Shown: one piece after another, positions 17,402 through 25,915 of the stretch
How the letters are laid out: the number at the start of each line of letters is the position of its first letter
Numbering within the stretch: position 1 is the first letter of the stretch
Source: CAWHNT01 sp963830775
GTDB taxonomy: Bacteria > Pseudomonadota > Alphaproteobacteria > Geminicoccales > Geminicoccaceae
Length of the DNA stretch: 41,476 bases
Assembly (NCBI GenBank): GCA_963830775.1
Contig: CAWHNT010000044.1
Span: 1 to 41,476 of the forward strand
Reading direction: 5' to 3'
The notes under the pieces: model-generated
Seen by the model: the letters and a program-made list of their open reading frames with translations, nothing else
What the model was told of the DNA's origin: nothing
Database searches by the model: none
Translations under genes and position numbers: made by a program

Positions 17402-17467
17402 GCGTGCCTTCCAGGAACCCGACGCCCAAGCCAGATACCACCGTCGCATTAGACATTCAAAAACATG

Positions 17468-17483
17468 TTGTGATATGTTACAA
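17468..17483. promoter_or_regulatory. Candidate GntR operator in divergent promoter region
   Basis: Imperfect 16-base palindrome TTGTGATATGTTACAA, with 12 of 16 positions symmetric, in an AT-rich pocket between the GntR gene and the dctP-like gene. The neighbouring AACATGTT (17462-17469) is a perfect 8-base palindrome. Size and position fit an FCD-type GntR site. Confidence 0.4.
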
Positions 17484-17590
17484 GCGATGATATGCACTCC
17501 TCGTCGCCCAACGGAGGCGACCTTTGCCCGCCGCCGGCTCTCCGTCGCAGAGCGGGTGGCGAGACGAGATCATCACCAGGGGAGGAGCCT

Positions 17591-18613
17591 ATGAGGGCCG
17601 TTTCTCGTCGAGTATTCGCAGCTGCTCTGCTGGCAGGCTCGATCCTGCCGATCTCCCGCGCTTCAGCGCAGGAGATCCAGGAGCGCACCATCAAGCTCGC
17701 TTACGTGAATGCCAAGGATTCCGCTCACGATCTGGGGGCCAAGCGCTTCGCCGAGCTCGTGGACCAGAAAAGCGGCGGCAAGCTGCCGTGAAGCTCTTTC
17801 CCGGCGGCACGCTCGGTGGCGAGGCGGCGGTCGCGTCGTCGTTGCAGGGCGGCATCGTCGAGATGTCGATGATGGGGCCCGGCATCCTGACCGGGATGGA
17901 CAAGGACTTCGGCGTCTTCGACACGCCCTTTCTCTTCGACAGTTTCAAGGAAGTGGATGCCGTGCTGGACGGCCCGGTCGGCGGCAAGCTGCTCGACAAG
18001 CTCCCGAGCAAGGGGCTGATCGGCCTCGCCTACTGGGACCATGGCTTCCGCATCATCACCAACAGCAAGCGGCCGATCACCAAGGTCGAGGACGTCCAGG
18101 GATTGAAGATCCGGGTGCAGCAGATCCCGGTCTACATCGACATGATGACGACTCTCGGCGCCAACGCCGTGCCGATGCCGTTCACCGAGCTCTATACGGC
18201 ACTCGAGACCGGGGCGGTCGACGGTCAGGAGAACCCGTTCATCTCGGTCGAGGTGACGAAATTCTACGAAGTGCAGAAGTACGCCTCCAACACCCGGCAC
18301 GCCTACTCGCCGCTCCTGGTCCTCGCAAGCAAGAAGTTCTGGGACAAGCTCTCGGGCGATGAACGCAAGCGTGCTGCTGGCGGCGGCGAACGAGGCCAAG
18401 CCCTACGAGCGCGAGACCTCCCGCTCGATGGACGCCAAGGCGGTCGAGACGCTGAAGGGCAGCGGCATGGAGATCAACGACATCGCACCCGAGGAGCGCG
18501 CACGGATGCGCGATATGCTGAAGCCGGTGATCGAGAAGCATCAGCAGACGGTCAGCGCCGATCTCGTCCAGGAGCTGCGCAGCCAGCTCGAGCAGGTGCG
18601 GGCGAAGCAGTAG
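17591..18613 (+). CDS. dctP: TRAP transporter substrate-binding protein, DctP family, frameshifted
   Basis: Periplasmic receptor for organic or sugar acids. GGAGGAG precedes ATG 17591, and a signal peptide follows (MRAVSRRVFAAALLAGSILP to SRASAQ). Family landmarks are GGTLGGEAAVASSLQGGIVEM, FDTPFLFDSFKEVDAVLDG, YWDHGFRIITNSKRPI, DVQGLKIRVQQIPVYIDMMT with the conserved Arg that binds carboxylate, and FTELYTALETGAVDGQENP. The frame breaks near 17788 (a lost G gives a TGA after KLP) and near 18365; the C-terminus then reads through to TAG 18613. The usual DctQ/DctM membrane subunits are absent, so it either works with another locus or is an orphan left after rearrangement. Confidence 0.88.
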
Positions 18614-18694
18614 CGGCGGGCGGCGAAGCCCCGCACCCGCGACATCGCCACGCTCCGCCGGAGGGGCGTGGACCTTCTTCCGGGATGACGGCAG

Positions 18695-19894
18695 ATGAAG
18701 ATCACCGCGATCGATACGCTGCGAACCGAGGAGTTCGCGAACGTCCTCTGGGTGCGGGTCCACACCGACAGCGGGATCGTCGGCCTGGGCGAGACGTTCT
18801 ATGGCGCCGGTGCGGTCGAGGCGCATATCCACGACACGCTGGCGGGCCGGCTGCTCGGGCGCAACCCGCTGCACATCGAGGCCATCCACCGCGAGATGGT
18901 CAACCTGCCGATGGCCCAGTCCTCGACCGGCGCCGAGTACCGGGCGGCATCGGCCGTCGACATCGCCCTCTGGGACATCTTCGGCAAGGTCTGCAACCAG
19001 CCCGTGCACCAGATGCTGGGCGGGCTCTGCCGCGACCGCTTGCGCATCTACAATACCTGCGCCGGCTACAAGTATGTCCGCTCGACCAACATCAAGCCGG
19101 TCTCCAACTGGAACCGCGGCGAGGCCGGTGGCCCCTACGAGGACCTGGACGGCTTCATGACCCGGGCGGACGCGCTGGCGGAGAACCTGCTGGAGAACGG
19201 GATCACGGCCATGAAGATCTGGCCGTTCGATCCTGCCGCAATCGAGAACCACGGCCTCTTCATCACCGCGGAGCAGTTGAAGACCGCGATCCAGCCGTTC
19301 GAGAAGATCAGGAAGGCGGTCGGCGACAGGATCGAGATCATGGTCGAGTTCCACTCGCTCTGGAACCTGCCGACCGCCTTGAAGATCGCCAAGGCGCTCG
19401 AGCCCTACGCGCCGACCTGGTACGAGGACCCGATCCGCATGAACTCGCCGCAGGCGCTGGCCGAGTATGCGCGCTCGACCAGCGTCTGGGTCTGCGCCAG
19501 CGAGACGCTGGGCTCACGCTGGCCCTACAAGGAGATGCTGGAGCGCGACGCGCTGCACGTGGCGATGGTCGACCTGTGCTGGACCGGCGGCCTCACCGAG
19601 GGCCGCAAGATCGCAGCCCTGGCCGAGACCTGGCACCGCCCCTTCGCGCCGCACGACTGCATCGGCCCGGTCGGCTTCGCCGCGGCCGTGCACGCCTCCT
19701 TCAGCCAGCCCAATACCCTGATCCAGGAATCGGTGCGGGCCTTCTACACCGGCTGGTACAAGGAGCTCGTCACCGCCGTCCCGACGATCAGGGATGGGCA
19801 CGTGTACCCGATGGAAGGGCCCGGCCTGGGCATCGAGCTGCTCCCGGCCGTCTTCGAGCGCCCCGACCTGACCGTGCGCCACTCGGCAGCCTGA
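18695..19894 (+). CDS. Enolase-superfamily (mandelate racemase/muconate lactonizing) enzyme, probable sugar-acid dehydratase
   Basis: Intact 399-residue enzyme of the mandelate racemase subgroup, which abstracts the alpha proton of a carboxylate and typically dehydrates aldonic acids. The barrel residues are visible: Lys174 in AMKIWPF, metal ligands Glu218 (IMVEFHS), Glu244 (WYEDP) and Glu270 (CASETLG), and His320 (PFAPHDC). His220 just after the first ligand resembles the acid catalyst seen in galactonate-type dehydratases. The N-terminal capping domain covers about residues 1-125. ATG 18695 lies 81 bases after dctP. Its neighbours oxidise keto-sugar acids, so the product is probably a 2-keto-3-deoxy acid (inference); the exact substrate is not determinable. 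Confidence 0.88.
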   Translation: MKITAIDTLRTEEFANVLWVRVHTDSGIVGLGETFYGAGAVEAHIHDTLAGRLLGRNPLHIEAIHREMVNLPMAQSSTGAEYRAASAVDIALWDIFGKVCNQPVHQMLGGLCRDRLRIYNTCAGYKYVRSTNIKPVSNWNRGEAGGPYEDLDGFMTRADALAENLLENGITAMKIWPFDPAAIENHGLFITAEQLKTAIQPFEKIRKAVGDRIEIMVEFHSLWNLPTALKIAKALEPYAPTWYEDPIRMNSPQALAEYARSTSVWVCASETLGSRWPYKEMLERDALHVAMVDLCWTGGLTEGRKIAALAETWHRPFAPHDCIGPVGFAAAVHASFSQPNTLIQESVRAFYTGWYKELVTAVPTIRDGHVYPMEGPGLGIELLPAVFERPDLTVRHSAA

Positions 19895-19904
19895 GGAGCC
19901 CGCC

Positions 19905-20672
19905 ATGTCAGCCCAGCTCTTCTCTCTCGAAGGACGCACCGCCCTCGTCACCGGCTCCTCGCGCGGTCTCGGCCGCGCCATGGCCGAGGGGCTCGCTGCC
20001 GCCGGTGCCGCCGTGGTGCTCAACGGGTCGGACGAGGGGCGCCTCGCCTCGGCGGCCGCGGCCATGGAGGCTGCCGGAAGCCGGGTCTACCAGGCGCGGT
20101 TCGACGTCACCGACGAGGCCGCCGTCATCGCCGCTTTCGAGCGGTTCGACCGCGACGGCATCGAGATCGACGTCCTGGTCAACAATGCCGGCATCCAGCT
20201 CCGCAAGCCGATGGTCGAGCTGGCGACCGAGGACTGGCGCAAGGTCATCGAAGCCAACCTCACCAGCGCCTTCGTCATCGGCCGCGAGGCCGCCAAGCGC
20301 ATGATCCCGCGCGGTCGCGGCAAGATCATCAATATCGGCTCGCTGACCAGCGAGCTCGCCCGCGCCACGGTGGCGCCCTACACGGTGGCCAAGGGCGGCA
20401 TCAAGATGCTGACCCGCGCCATGGCAGCCGAGTGGGCGGAGAGCGGCATCCAGGCCAACGCGATCGGCCCCGGCTACATGCTGACCGACATGAACCAGGC
20501 GCTGATCGAGAACCCGACCTTCGACGCCTGGGTGAAGGGCCGCACGCCGTCCCGGCGCTGGGGCCGGCCCGACGAGCTCGTCGGCACGGCGGTGTTCCTG
20601 GCCTCGGCGGCCTCCGACTACGTCAACGGCCAGATCATCTACGTGGACGGAGGGATGCTGGCGGTGCTCTGA
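19905..20672 (+). CDS. Short-chain dehydrogenase, gluconate 5-dehydrogenase-like
   Basis: Intact 255-residue classical SDR. The nucleotide-binding motif TGSSRGLG lies at residues 16-23, NNAG at 93-96, and the catalytic triad is Ser146, Tyr159 and Lys163 (GSLTSE, PYTVAKGG). The opening LFSLEGRTALVTGSSRGLGR and the region QANAIGPGYMLTDMNQAL are typical of gluconate 5-dehydrogenase (IdnO/Gno), which interconverts gluconate and 5-ketogluconate with NAD(P)H. ATG 19905 follows AGGAG, only 10 bases after the previous stop. With the adjacent idonate dehydrogenase-like gene it could form the two-step idonate to gluconate route. Confidence 0.88.
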   Translation: MSAQLFSLEGRTALVTGSSRGLGRAMAEGLAAAGAAVVLNGSDEGRLASAAAAMEAAGSRVYQARFDVTDEAAVIAAFERFDRDGIEIDVLVNNAGIQLRKPMVELATEDWRKVIEANLTSAFVIGREAAKRMIPRGRGKIINIGSLTSELARATVAPYTVAKGGIKMLTRAMAAEWAESGIQANAIGPGYMLTDMNQALIENPTFDAWVKGRTPSRRWGRPDELVGTAVFLASAASDYVNGQIIYVDGGMLAVL

Positions 20673-20731
20673 GCACGCGCGTCCCGAACAACCGAAAACC
20701 AAGCCAGCGTTCGCGTCGGGGAGAACAGGCC

Positions 20732-21763
20732 ATGCGCGGCGTCATCATCCATGCTCCGAAGGACCTCCGCGTCGAGGAGGTCGAGGTGCCCCCGCTGGGC
20801 GCGCGCGATGTCCGCGTCCGGATCGAGGCCGGCGGCATCTGCGGCTCCGACCTGCACTACTACCACCATGGCGGCTTCGGCACCGTGCGCCTGCAGCAGC
20901 CCATGGCGCTCGGGCACGAGATCGCGGGCACCATCGACGCGGTCGGCAGCGAGGTGACCCGGGTGCAGCCCGGCATGCGCGTCGCCGTCAACCCGAGCCA
21001 GCCATGCAATGCCTGCCGCTACTGCCGGATGGGGCTGCGCAATCACTGCCTCGACATGCGCTTCATGGGCAGTGCGATGCGGTTCCCGCATGTCCAGGGC
21101 GGCTTTCGGCAGAAGATCACGATCAACGAGGAGCAGGCGGTCCCCATCGCGCCCGGCATGACGATGGCGGAAGCCGCCATGGCGGAGCCGCTGGCGGTCT
21201 GCCTTCACGCCGCCCGCCAAGCCGGCTCCCTGTCTGGTGCCAAGGTGCTGGTCACCGGCTGCGGCCCGATCGGCACGCTGGCGGTCGTGGCCGCACGGCA
21301 CGGCGGTGCCGCCGAGATCGTCGCCACCGACGTCACCAGCTACCCCCTATCCCTCGCCCGGCGGGTGGGAGCGTCGCGGACGATCAACGTCGCCGAGGAT
21401 GCCGACGCCCTGGCCCCCTACAGGGCCGACAAGGGCACCTTCGACGTGCTGTTCGAGGCATCAGGCAACGAGGCCGCCCTGCGCGGCGCCCTGGACGCGG
21501 TCCGCTGCGGCGGCATCGTCGTCCAGCTCGGCCTCGGCGGCGACATGAAGCTGCCCATCAACGTCATCGTGACCAAGGAGCTGCAGCTGCGCGGCACCTT
21601 CAGGTTCGACGAGGAGTTCCGCCTCGCCGTCGACCTCATGGGTGAGGGTGCGGTCGACGTGAAGCCGCTGCTGACCGAGACGCTGCCGTTCGAGCGCGCG
21701 ACGGAAGCCTTCGAGCTCGCCTCCGACCGTTCCCGCGCCATGAAAGTGCAGCTCGCGTTCTAG
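20732..21763 (+). CDS. idnD: Zinc-dependent alcohol dehydrogenase, L-idonate 5-dehydrogenase-like
   Basis: Medium-chain zinc dehydrogenase of 343 residues, intact. Catalytic zinc ligands: Cys37 (GGICGSDLHYY) and His62-Glu63 (LGHEIAG). The structural zinc lobe uses Cys92, Cys95, Cys98 and Cys106. The Rossmann segment VTGCGPIGTLAVVAARHGG is near residue 172. Overall it resembles IdnD, which oxidises L-idonate to 5-ketogluconate; sorbitol or threonine dehydrogenases are less likely alternatives. GGGGAGAAC precedes ATG 20732, 59 bases after the SDR. Its TAG stop at 21761-21763 contains the TA at the border of the IS630-type element, so the present C-terminus may differ by a residue or so from the ancestral one. 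Confidence 0.87.
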   Translation: MRGVIIHAPKDLRVEEVEVPPLGARDVRVRIEAGGICGSDLHYYHHGGFGTVRLQQPMALGHEIAGTIDAVGSEVTRVQPGMRVAVNPSQPCNACRYCRMGLRNHCLDMRFMGSAMRFPHVQGGFRQKITINEEQAVPIAPGMTMAEAAMAEPLAVCLHAARQAGSLSGAKVLVTGCGPIGTLAVVAARHGGAAEIVATDVTSYPLSLARRVGASRTINVAEDADALAPYRADKGTFDVLFEASGNEAALRGALDAVRCGGIVVQLGLGGDMKLPINVIVTKELQLRGTFRFDEEFRLAVDLMGEGAVDVKPLLTETLPFERATEAFELASDRSRAMKVQLAF

Positions 21764-22799
21764 AGCATATCGCAGGCTGATAGGGACGGTCTATGGTAGC
21801 TTCCTCATGGTGGAGGAGAGAACGATGCCCAGAGCCTATTGAGGCGATCTGCGCCGGCGTGTGGTTGCGGCGGCGCTGGAGGGAGGGCAGTCGCGCGAGG
21901 TAGTCGCACGACGGTTCGCGGTCGGACGCTGGAGCGTGTATCGCTGGGTGGAGACGGCCCAGACCGAGGGCCGGCTGGAGGCGAGGCCGATGCGGGGCGG
22001 GCCCAAACCCATGATAAGGGATGAGACCGAGGCCGCGCTCAAGGACATGGTCAAGTCCGACAATCACCTGACGCTGGCCGAGTACCGGGACCGGCTTGCG
22101 GACAGGACCGAGATACGGGTGCATCCCTGGACGGTGGGGCGGGCCCTCAGGCGTCTGGGGCTCACGCGGACGACCTTGCGTGCGATCAGGAGGGCGAGGC
22201 CGCGATCTTGGAGGAACGCCAAGCCTGGCCTGAAACGATCGCTGGAATCGCCGTCGAGCGCTTCGTCTTCCTCGACGAGAGTGCTGCCCGCACCGACCTC
22301 GTCCGCAGCCACGGCTGGAGCCCCTGCGGCGAGCGTGCCCCCGGCACGGCACCTTGTGGTCATTGGGAACGCGTCACCATCCTGGGGGCGCTTGGGCCGA
22401 GGAGATCGTCGCTGCCATGAGCATCCCGGCCGCCACCGACGGGGCGGTGTTCTGCGCGCCTGGCTGGAGCAGCTGCTCCTGCCTGAGCCGGGCGCCGCAT
22501 CAGACCCTGAGGCGGTCCTCGATCATGGACAACCTTGCCGCCCACATGACCCCAGGCCGTGCGTGCCTCCTCGACGGCTCGGGCTTCGCGTACCGCTATC
22601 TCAGGCGCTACTCGCCGGATCCGAACCCGATCGAGCCCGCCTGGGCCAAGGTGAAGGGCCTGTTGCGCAAGGCCGCGGCACGGACCGTCGACGGCCTCCA
22701 TGCCGCCCTCGGCCCAGCCTTGGCCGCCATCACCAAGGACGACGCCAGAGGCTTCTTCGCCATGCCGGTTATGCCTGTGCCAACAGCCTGCGGTGTGCT
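21764..22799. mobile_element. IS630-type insertion sequence, degenerate
   Basis: Terminal inverted repeats are AGCATATCGCAGGCTG (21764-21779) and, inverted, AGCACACCGCAGGCTG (22784-22799), matching at 14 of 16 positions. TA dinucleotides flank both ends (21761-21762 and 22800-22801), as expected for this TA-targeting family; the left TA is one base further out. About 1.04 kb, containing one broken transposase gene. Confidence 0.8.
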
Positions 22800-22802
22800 T
22801 AG
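21824..22802 (+). pseudogene. IS630 family transposase, nonsense and frameshift mutations
   Basis: The reading starts MPRAY at ATG 21824, then an in-frame TGA (normally a serine or glycine codon here), and resumes as GDLRRRVVAAALEGGQSREV. The N-terminal helix-turn-helix (EVVARRFAVGRWSVYRW) is followed by a linker with TEIRVHPWTVGRALRRLGL. The DDE catalytic core is in pieces: FVFLDESAARTD, IMDNLAAHM and DPNPIEPAWAKVKGLLR. The frame changes near 22200, 22400 and 22740. The expected C-terminus HAGYACANSLRCA ends in TAG at 22800-22802, using the flanking TA. It cannot make an active enzyme as written. Confidence 0.85.
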
Positions 22803-23012
22803 TCATGCTGGTCGCTAACAGGCCCACGATGCCTCAACCCGGAGGGTAGGCGGGGGCTGCCGTTGCCAGAACAGCACGTTATCCGATTTCTGCGGCCTAA
22901 TAAGCGGTCGGGCGCCCCGATCGATGCCTGAAGGCAGTCCTTGGCCGCATCCTCCATCGCGGCGATCAGCCGAGACAGCGGGAGCGCCGCGCCGCAAACG
23001 GCGGGGCAGTGG

Positions 23013-23480
23013 TCAACCGATAACCCATCTCTCCGCTCGGATAAGCTCAAGAAGCCCCATTGTCGTCATTCCAAGAGCTGAACACACATCAGGAATGTTC
23101 GGCCGGGTAGGGCTTCCGGTTGGTTTTTCGTCAGTGATGATTTGCAGATTCTCGACCCTTGCAAGAGCAATGACAAAGGGATCGGCAGAGGTTCGCAGCT
23201 TCCTTTCACCAACCAGCCGAGGAAACTGTGATAGCACCTCAGCTGCCGTGATCTGTATCTCGTCCTCCAGTTCCCGAAACATGTGCTTTCGCTCGTTCAA
23301 CCACGCATGCAGCTCATCCGAGCGCTTGCCAGTTTCCCGCAGCACCTCGATTGGGGCGACAAGACGCCCCTCGGTGATGAGAGTTTCCATGCGTGTCCAG
23401 AACGAAGGAAAATTCTCGGGCGGGTAACGCTCCTGCCAGGCAGCTATGAGAGCACTAGTGTCGATACAATATACCGTCAT
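23013..23480 (-). CDS. DUF4411 family PIN-domain protein
   Basis: 155-residue protein with the PIN fold signature: MTVYCIDTSALIAAWQERYP with the first acidic residue Asp7, a central Glu-rich helix (APIEVLRETGKRSDELHAWL), and the C-terminal acidic pair in TSADPFVIALARVENLQIITD. PIN domains are Mg-dependent ribonucleases, often toxins of toxin-antitoxin pairs. Start ATG 23480 lies 8 bases after the stop of the XRE/ImmA gene, so the two are translated together. DUF4411 genes are commonly found next to ImmA/IrrE-type genes (general knowledge). Codon use is visibly less GC-biased than in the surroundings, a sign of transfer. Confidence 0.85.
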   Translation of the reverse strand: MTVYCIDTSALIAAWQERYPPENFPSFWTRMETLITEGRLVAPIEVLRETGKRSDELHAWLNERKHMFRELEDEIQITAAEVLSQFPRLVGERKLRTSADPFVIALARVENLQIITDEKPTGSPTRPNIPDVCSALGMTTMGLLELIRAERWVIG

Positions 23481-23488
23481 CTAGCCTC

Positions 23489-24692
23489 TTATTCCGCGAG
23501 CTGAAAGGCTGATCGCTCCAACTCAGGAATGTACTTAACCTTTGCACCCAAGTAGCTTGAAACATCGTTCAGAGTGATACGCCGATCATAATAGCTACGC
23601 AGGACGAGTCTAGTGAACCCACGTCCGTTCCAGCTCATGAGTAAAATCGGCCGCTTGATAGCAACTGGCTTCTTATTTTGAGCTTTCTCTTCAGATTGCC
23701 GCTGGTACTCGGCGAGAAACCGTTCACGTTGCCGCTTGTAGAAGTCCCAATTCGCCTTCTTGATGGTCACGAAGCGGATGAGAAGCGCCTCACGGCTCAC
23801 GCCGATGTCACGAGCGATATCTCGCAACTCCTGATCGTTCCATTCCCGCTCGCCAGCTGCGGCCACCTGCTCGAACGAGAACAAAAGGCTACGTGGCATA
23901 AGGGCAGCAGCCGCAACAGCGTCACAAAACCGCTCGACCTTTCCCTCCTCCGCAGTCAGGCCAGGCTCCTCGCTCGCCCCGTTGGAAATGGCGCTCTCAC
24001 CTAGGATGACGTGGCAAAGCTCGTGGAGGAGCGTGAATGCCCGTCCTCCTTGACTGTAATCTTTTCCATTGATGACGATGACGGGCAGTTCGGGCTTCGC
24101 TATAGCAAAGCCGCGCATTTCCTTCAGATCAACACTATGATGTGGCCCACTGATGACGAACACAAGCACATCGCGCTCTTCAAGGCGGCGGCGCCAGGAG
24201 TTCAAACGATCGATCCTGTCGTGCGGCCCGCTTCTGACTTTCGTCATCAACCTTGAGGAAATCGCGGATCGCCTGTCCAATCTTCTCCGGATCGTCCCTA
24301 AGGGTGGCCTTCAGTGGAAAGAGCTGCGGCTTGCTCTTCAGCTCTTCGTAAAGCTCAAGCGCTAGCTCGCGCCGCTCATAAGCCGATCGAATGTGATAAG
24401 CGAGATGCTGCGAAATCATCTCGTCCTGGGCGTCGGCCAGGCGTCGGAAATCGCGCAGCGGCGCAAAATCTTTCGGCGGCTCTGGCAGATAGAAGACAGC
24501 TAGTGGAAATTGATACTTAGCTGCTAAGTCGCGTAGCTGCCCCAAAGTAGGAGCCGCTTCGCCACTCTCCCACGTTTGGATCCGATCGACGGTAACGTGC
24601 GCAGCTTTTGCAGCGTCCTCAAGCTTCACCTTTGCCCTATTTCTAGCCCATATCAGTAAAGCAGGCTTTACGATTGCTTTAATGGACGCCAT
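23489..24692 (-). CDS. XRE-type HTH plus ImmA/IrrE metallopeptidase protein, frameshifted
   Basis: Fusion of an N-terminal helix-turn-helix (LEDAAKAAHVTVDRIQTWES then GEAAPTLGQL, residues about 22-52) with a C-terminal ImmA/IrrE (DUF955) zinc peptidase domain carrying LLHELCHVILG, the HExxH motif. ATG 24692 (MASIKAIVKPALLIWARN). One indel near 24220 splits the gene in the linker, after DDESQKRAA; the second part resumes as HDRIDRLNSWRRRLEERDVL. Members of this family cleave or sequester a partner regulator, or act as the antitoxin of an adjacent toxin. Here the partner is the PIN protein 8 bases downstream. The start overlaps the recombinase gene by 14 bases. If the indel is real, the peptidase domain is lost. 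Confidence 0.85.
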
Positions 24693-25314
24693 TTTGACCA
24701 GCCTGAACTTGATCTGCGTGAGGCTTTCCCGCTCTCGATCCTGCAAGCGGCGCCGTATTTCTCTCGGGCCTCATGGCTCGCCAGAGCGTCGTATGATCCA
24801 CGCCGAGCAAGGCCGCCATGCCGGCCGGCGTCTGCAAGCCGGCATCAATTACCTCCCGCGCATGCGCGACCTGTTCGGCGGTCAGCTTGCGTGGCCGGCC
24901 GACGTGCTTCCCTCGTCGCTTCGCCGCAGTCATGCCGGCATTCACCCGCTCGACGATCAACGCCCGCTCGAACTCGGCCAGCGCACCAAAAAGGTGGAGG
25001 ATCAGCTTGCCGCCGGCTATCGTCGTATCGATCGCTTCCGAGAGTGAGGCGAAGCCCGCATCCCTCTCGCCGAGCTGGCGCACCGTCCCAATCAGATGCG
25101 GCAGCGAGCGGCCGAGTCGATCCAGCTTCCACACTATCAGGACATCTCCCGGCCCGATGGCCGCCAACGCCGCGTCCAAACCCGGTCGCTTGGACGCGGT
25201 ACCCGAGATGCCCTTGTCCTCGAACACCCGCTCGCAGCCAGCCCCGGTCAGCGCGTCCCGCTGCAGGTCGAGCGATTGCTCATCGGTGGAGATGCGTGCG
25301 TAGCCAATTCTCAT
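24679..25314 (-). CDS. Serine recombinase, resolvase/invertase family
   Basis: 211-residue, intact small serine recombinase. Catalytic domain: MRIGYARISTDEQSLDLQRD, with the nucleophile Ser in YARIST, then GDVLIVWKLDRLGRSLPHLI with the catalytic Arg residues. The helix E region is LFGALAEFERALIVERVNAG, and a C-terminal helix-turn-helix spans RPRKLTAEQVAHAREVIDAG through GVDHTTLWR. Typical of Tn3-type resolvases and Pin/Hin invertases; plasmid-borne relatives also exist. Its 3' end overlaps the XRE/ImmA start, so recombinase, regulator and PIN protein form one transcription unit. No transposase or terminal Tn3 repeat is visible nearby. Palindromic sites lie immediately upstream. Confidence 0.92.
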   Translation of the reverse strand: MRIGYARISTDEQSLDLQRDALTGAGCERVFEDKGISGTASKRPGLDAALAAIGPGDVLIVWKLDRLGRSLPHLIGTVRQLGERDAGFASLSEAIDTTIAGGKLILHLFGALAEFERALIVERVNAGMTAAKRRGKHVGRPRKLTAEQVAHAREVIDAGLQTPAGMAALLGVDHTTLWRAMRPERNTAPLAGSRAGKPHADQVQAGQNGVH

Positions 25315-25333
25315 GAGGTGAATTATGCAACAG

Positions 25334-25475
25334 CCTTTTGCAAAATACGACGGAAAAATCCCATGTGCGACATCGGGTTGGTTTCTTTCAGGAATTCAGT
25401 AGCTTTACAAGCACCATCGCCGCAGGCCTGCCCGCAGCTGCAACTACCGCTGGCAGCTTTGCAAAAGGTATACCT
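25334..25475. promoter_or_regulatory. Candidate recombination (res-like) sites upstream of the serine recombinase
   Basis: An exact 11-base inverted repeat CCTTTTGCAAA (25334-25344) / TTTGCAAAAGG (25458-25468), 113 bases apart. The left arm contains the palindrome TTTTGCAAAA and the right arm runs into the 12-base palindrome AAGGTATACCTT (25464-25475). Adjacent to the recombinase gene start, as res regions usually are. The rest of 25315-25618 has no convincing gene. Confidence 0.45.
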
Positions 25476-25618
25476 TCCGCAACGCCGACTGGTCCAAGGC
25501 CTCAGCCGCCGCCTCGCCGCCGAAAGCTGACCGCCTCCCGCCATGCCTAACCATACCCTGGCCGTGCGCCTCGCGAGATCCCCCGGTGCAGGTTCTCCGC
25601 CATAGAGCTCATCCGGTA

Positions 25619-25885
25619 TTACTCGACGAGGCGGAGGATGTGCACCGCACCCGTACTGTCGCCTGCGATGAACAGAGTATCACTCGCAACAGCGGCGCAT
25701 GTCACACCACCATCCCGCGTGAACACAGTGGTCAGTGTGCCCGTTCCCAAGTTCCAAAGCCGAATCGTATGCCAGAGCGGGTCAGTGTGGTAAGAACCAG
25801 CCATGATGCCCGTCTCTCGTAGGCGGCGGAGCATCCATTCAGGATCGAGAAGTATCCGACGGAGCAGATCGGGGTAGCCGGCGGC
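25619..25885 (-). pseudogene. C-terminal remnant of a WD40-repeat STAND-type protein
   Basis: About 88 codons without a start. The first part, YPDLLRRILLDPEWMLRRLR, resembles the linker before WD40 repeats in NB-ARC/APAF1-like STAND proteins. It jumps to a last WD40 blade, TIRLWNLGTGTLTTVFTRDG, and the typical end VASDTLFIAGDSTGAVHILR. The intervening repeats are missing, so this is an internally deleted tail. It points away from the peptidase gene that begins 30 bases to the right. Confidence 0.6.
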
Positions 25886-25915
25886 ATCGGCCGACATCCG
25901 GGAAGGAAGAAACGG

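Noticed and set aside
22803..23012. Minus-strand frame with SRLIAAMEDAAKDCLQASIG
   Set aside because: Short, no recognisable family, and ends in the IS630 border; too weak to call.
25323..25544. Cys-rich minus-strand frame (GSCSCGQACGDGAC), possible metallothionein-like protein
   Set aside because: No good start or ribosome site, compositional oddity over the recombination-site region, and no family match that I recognise.
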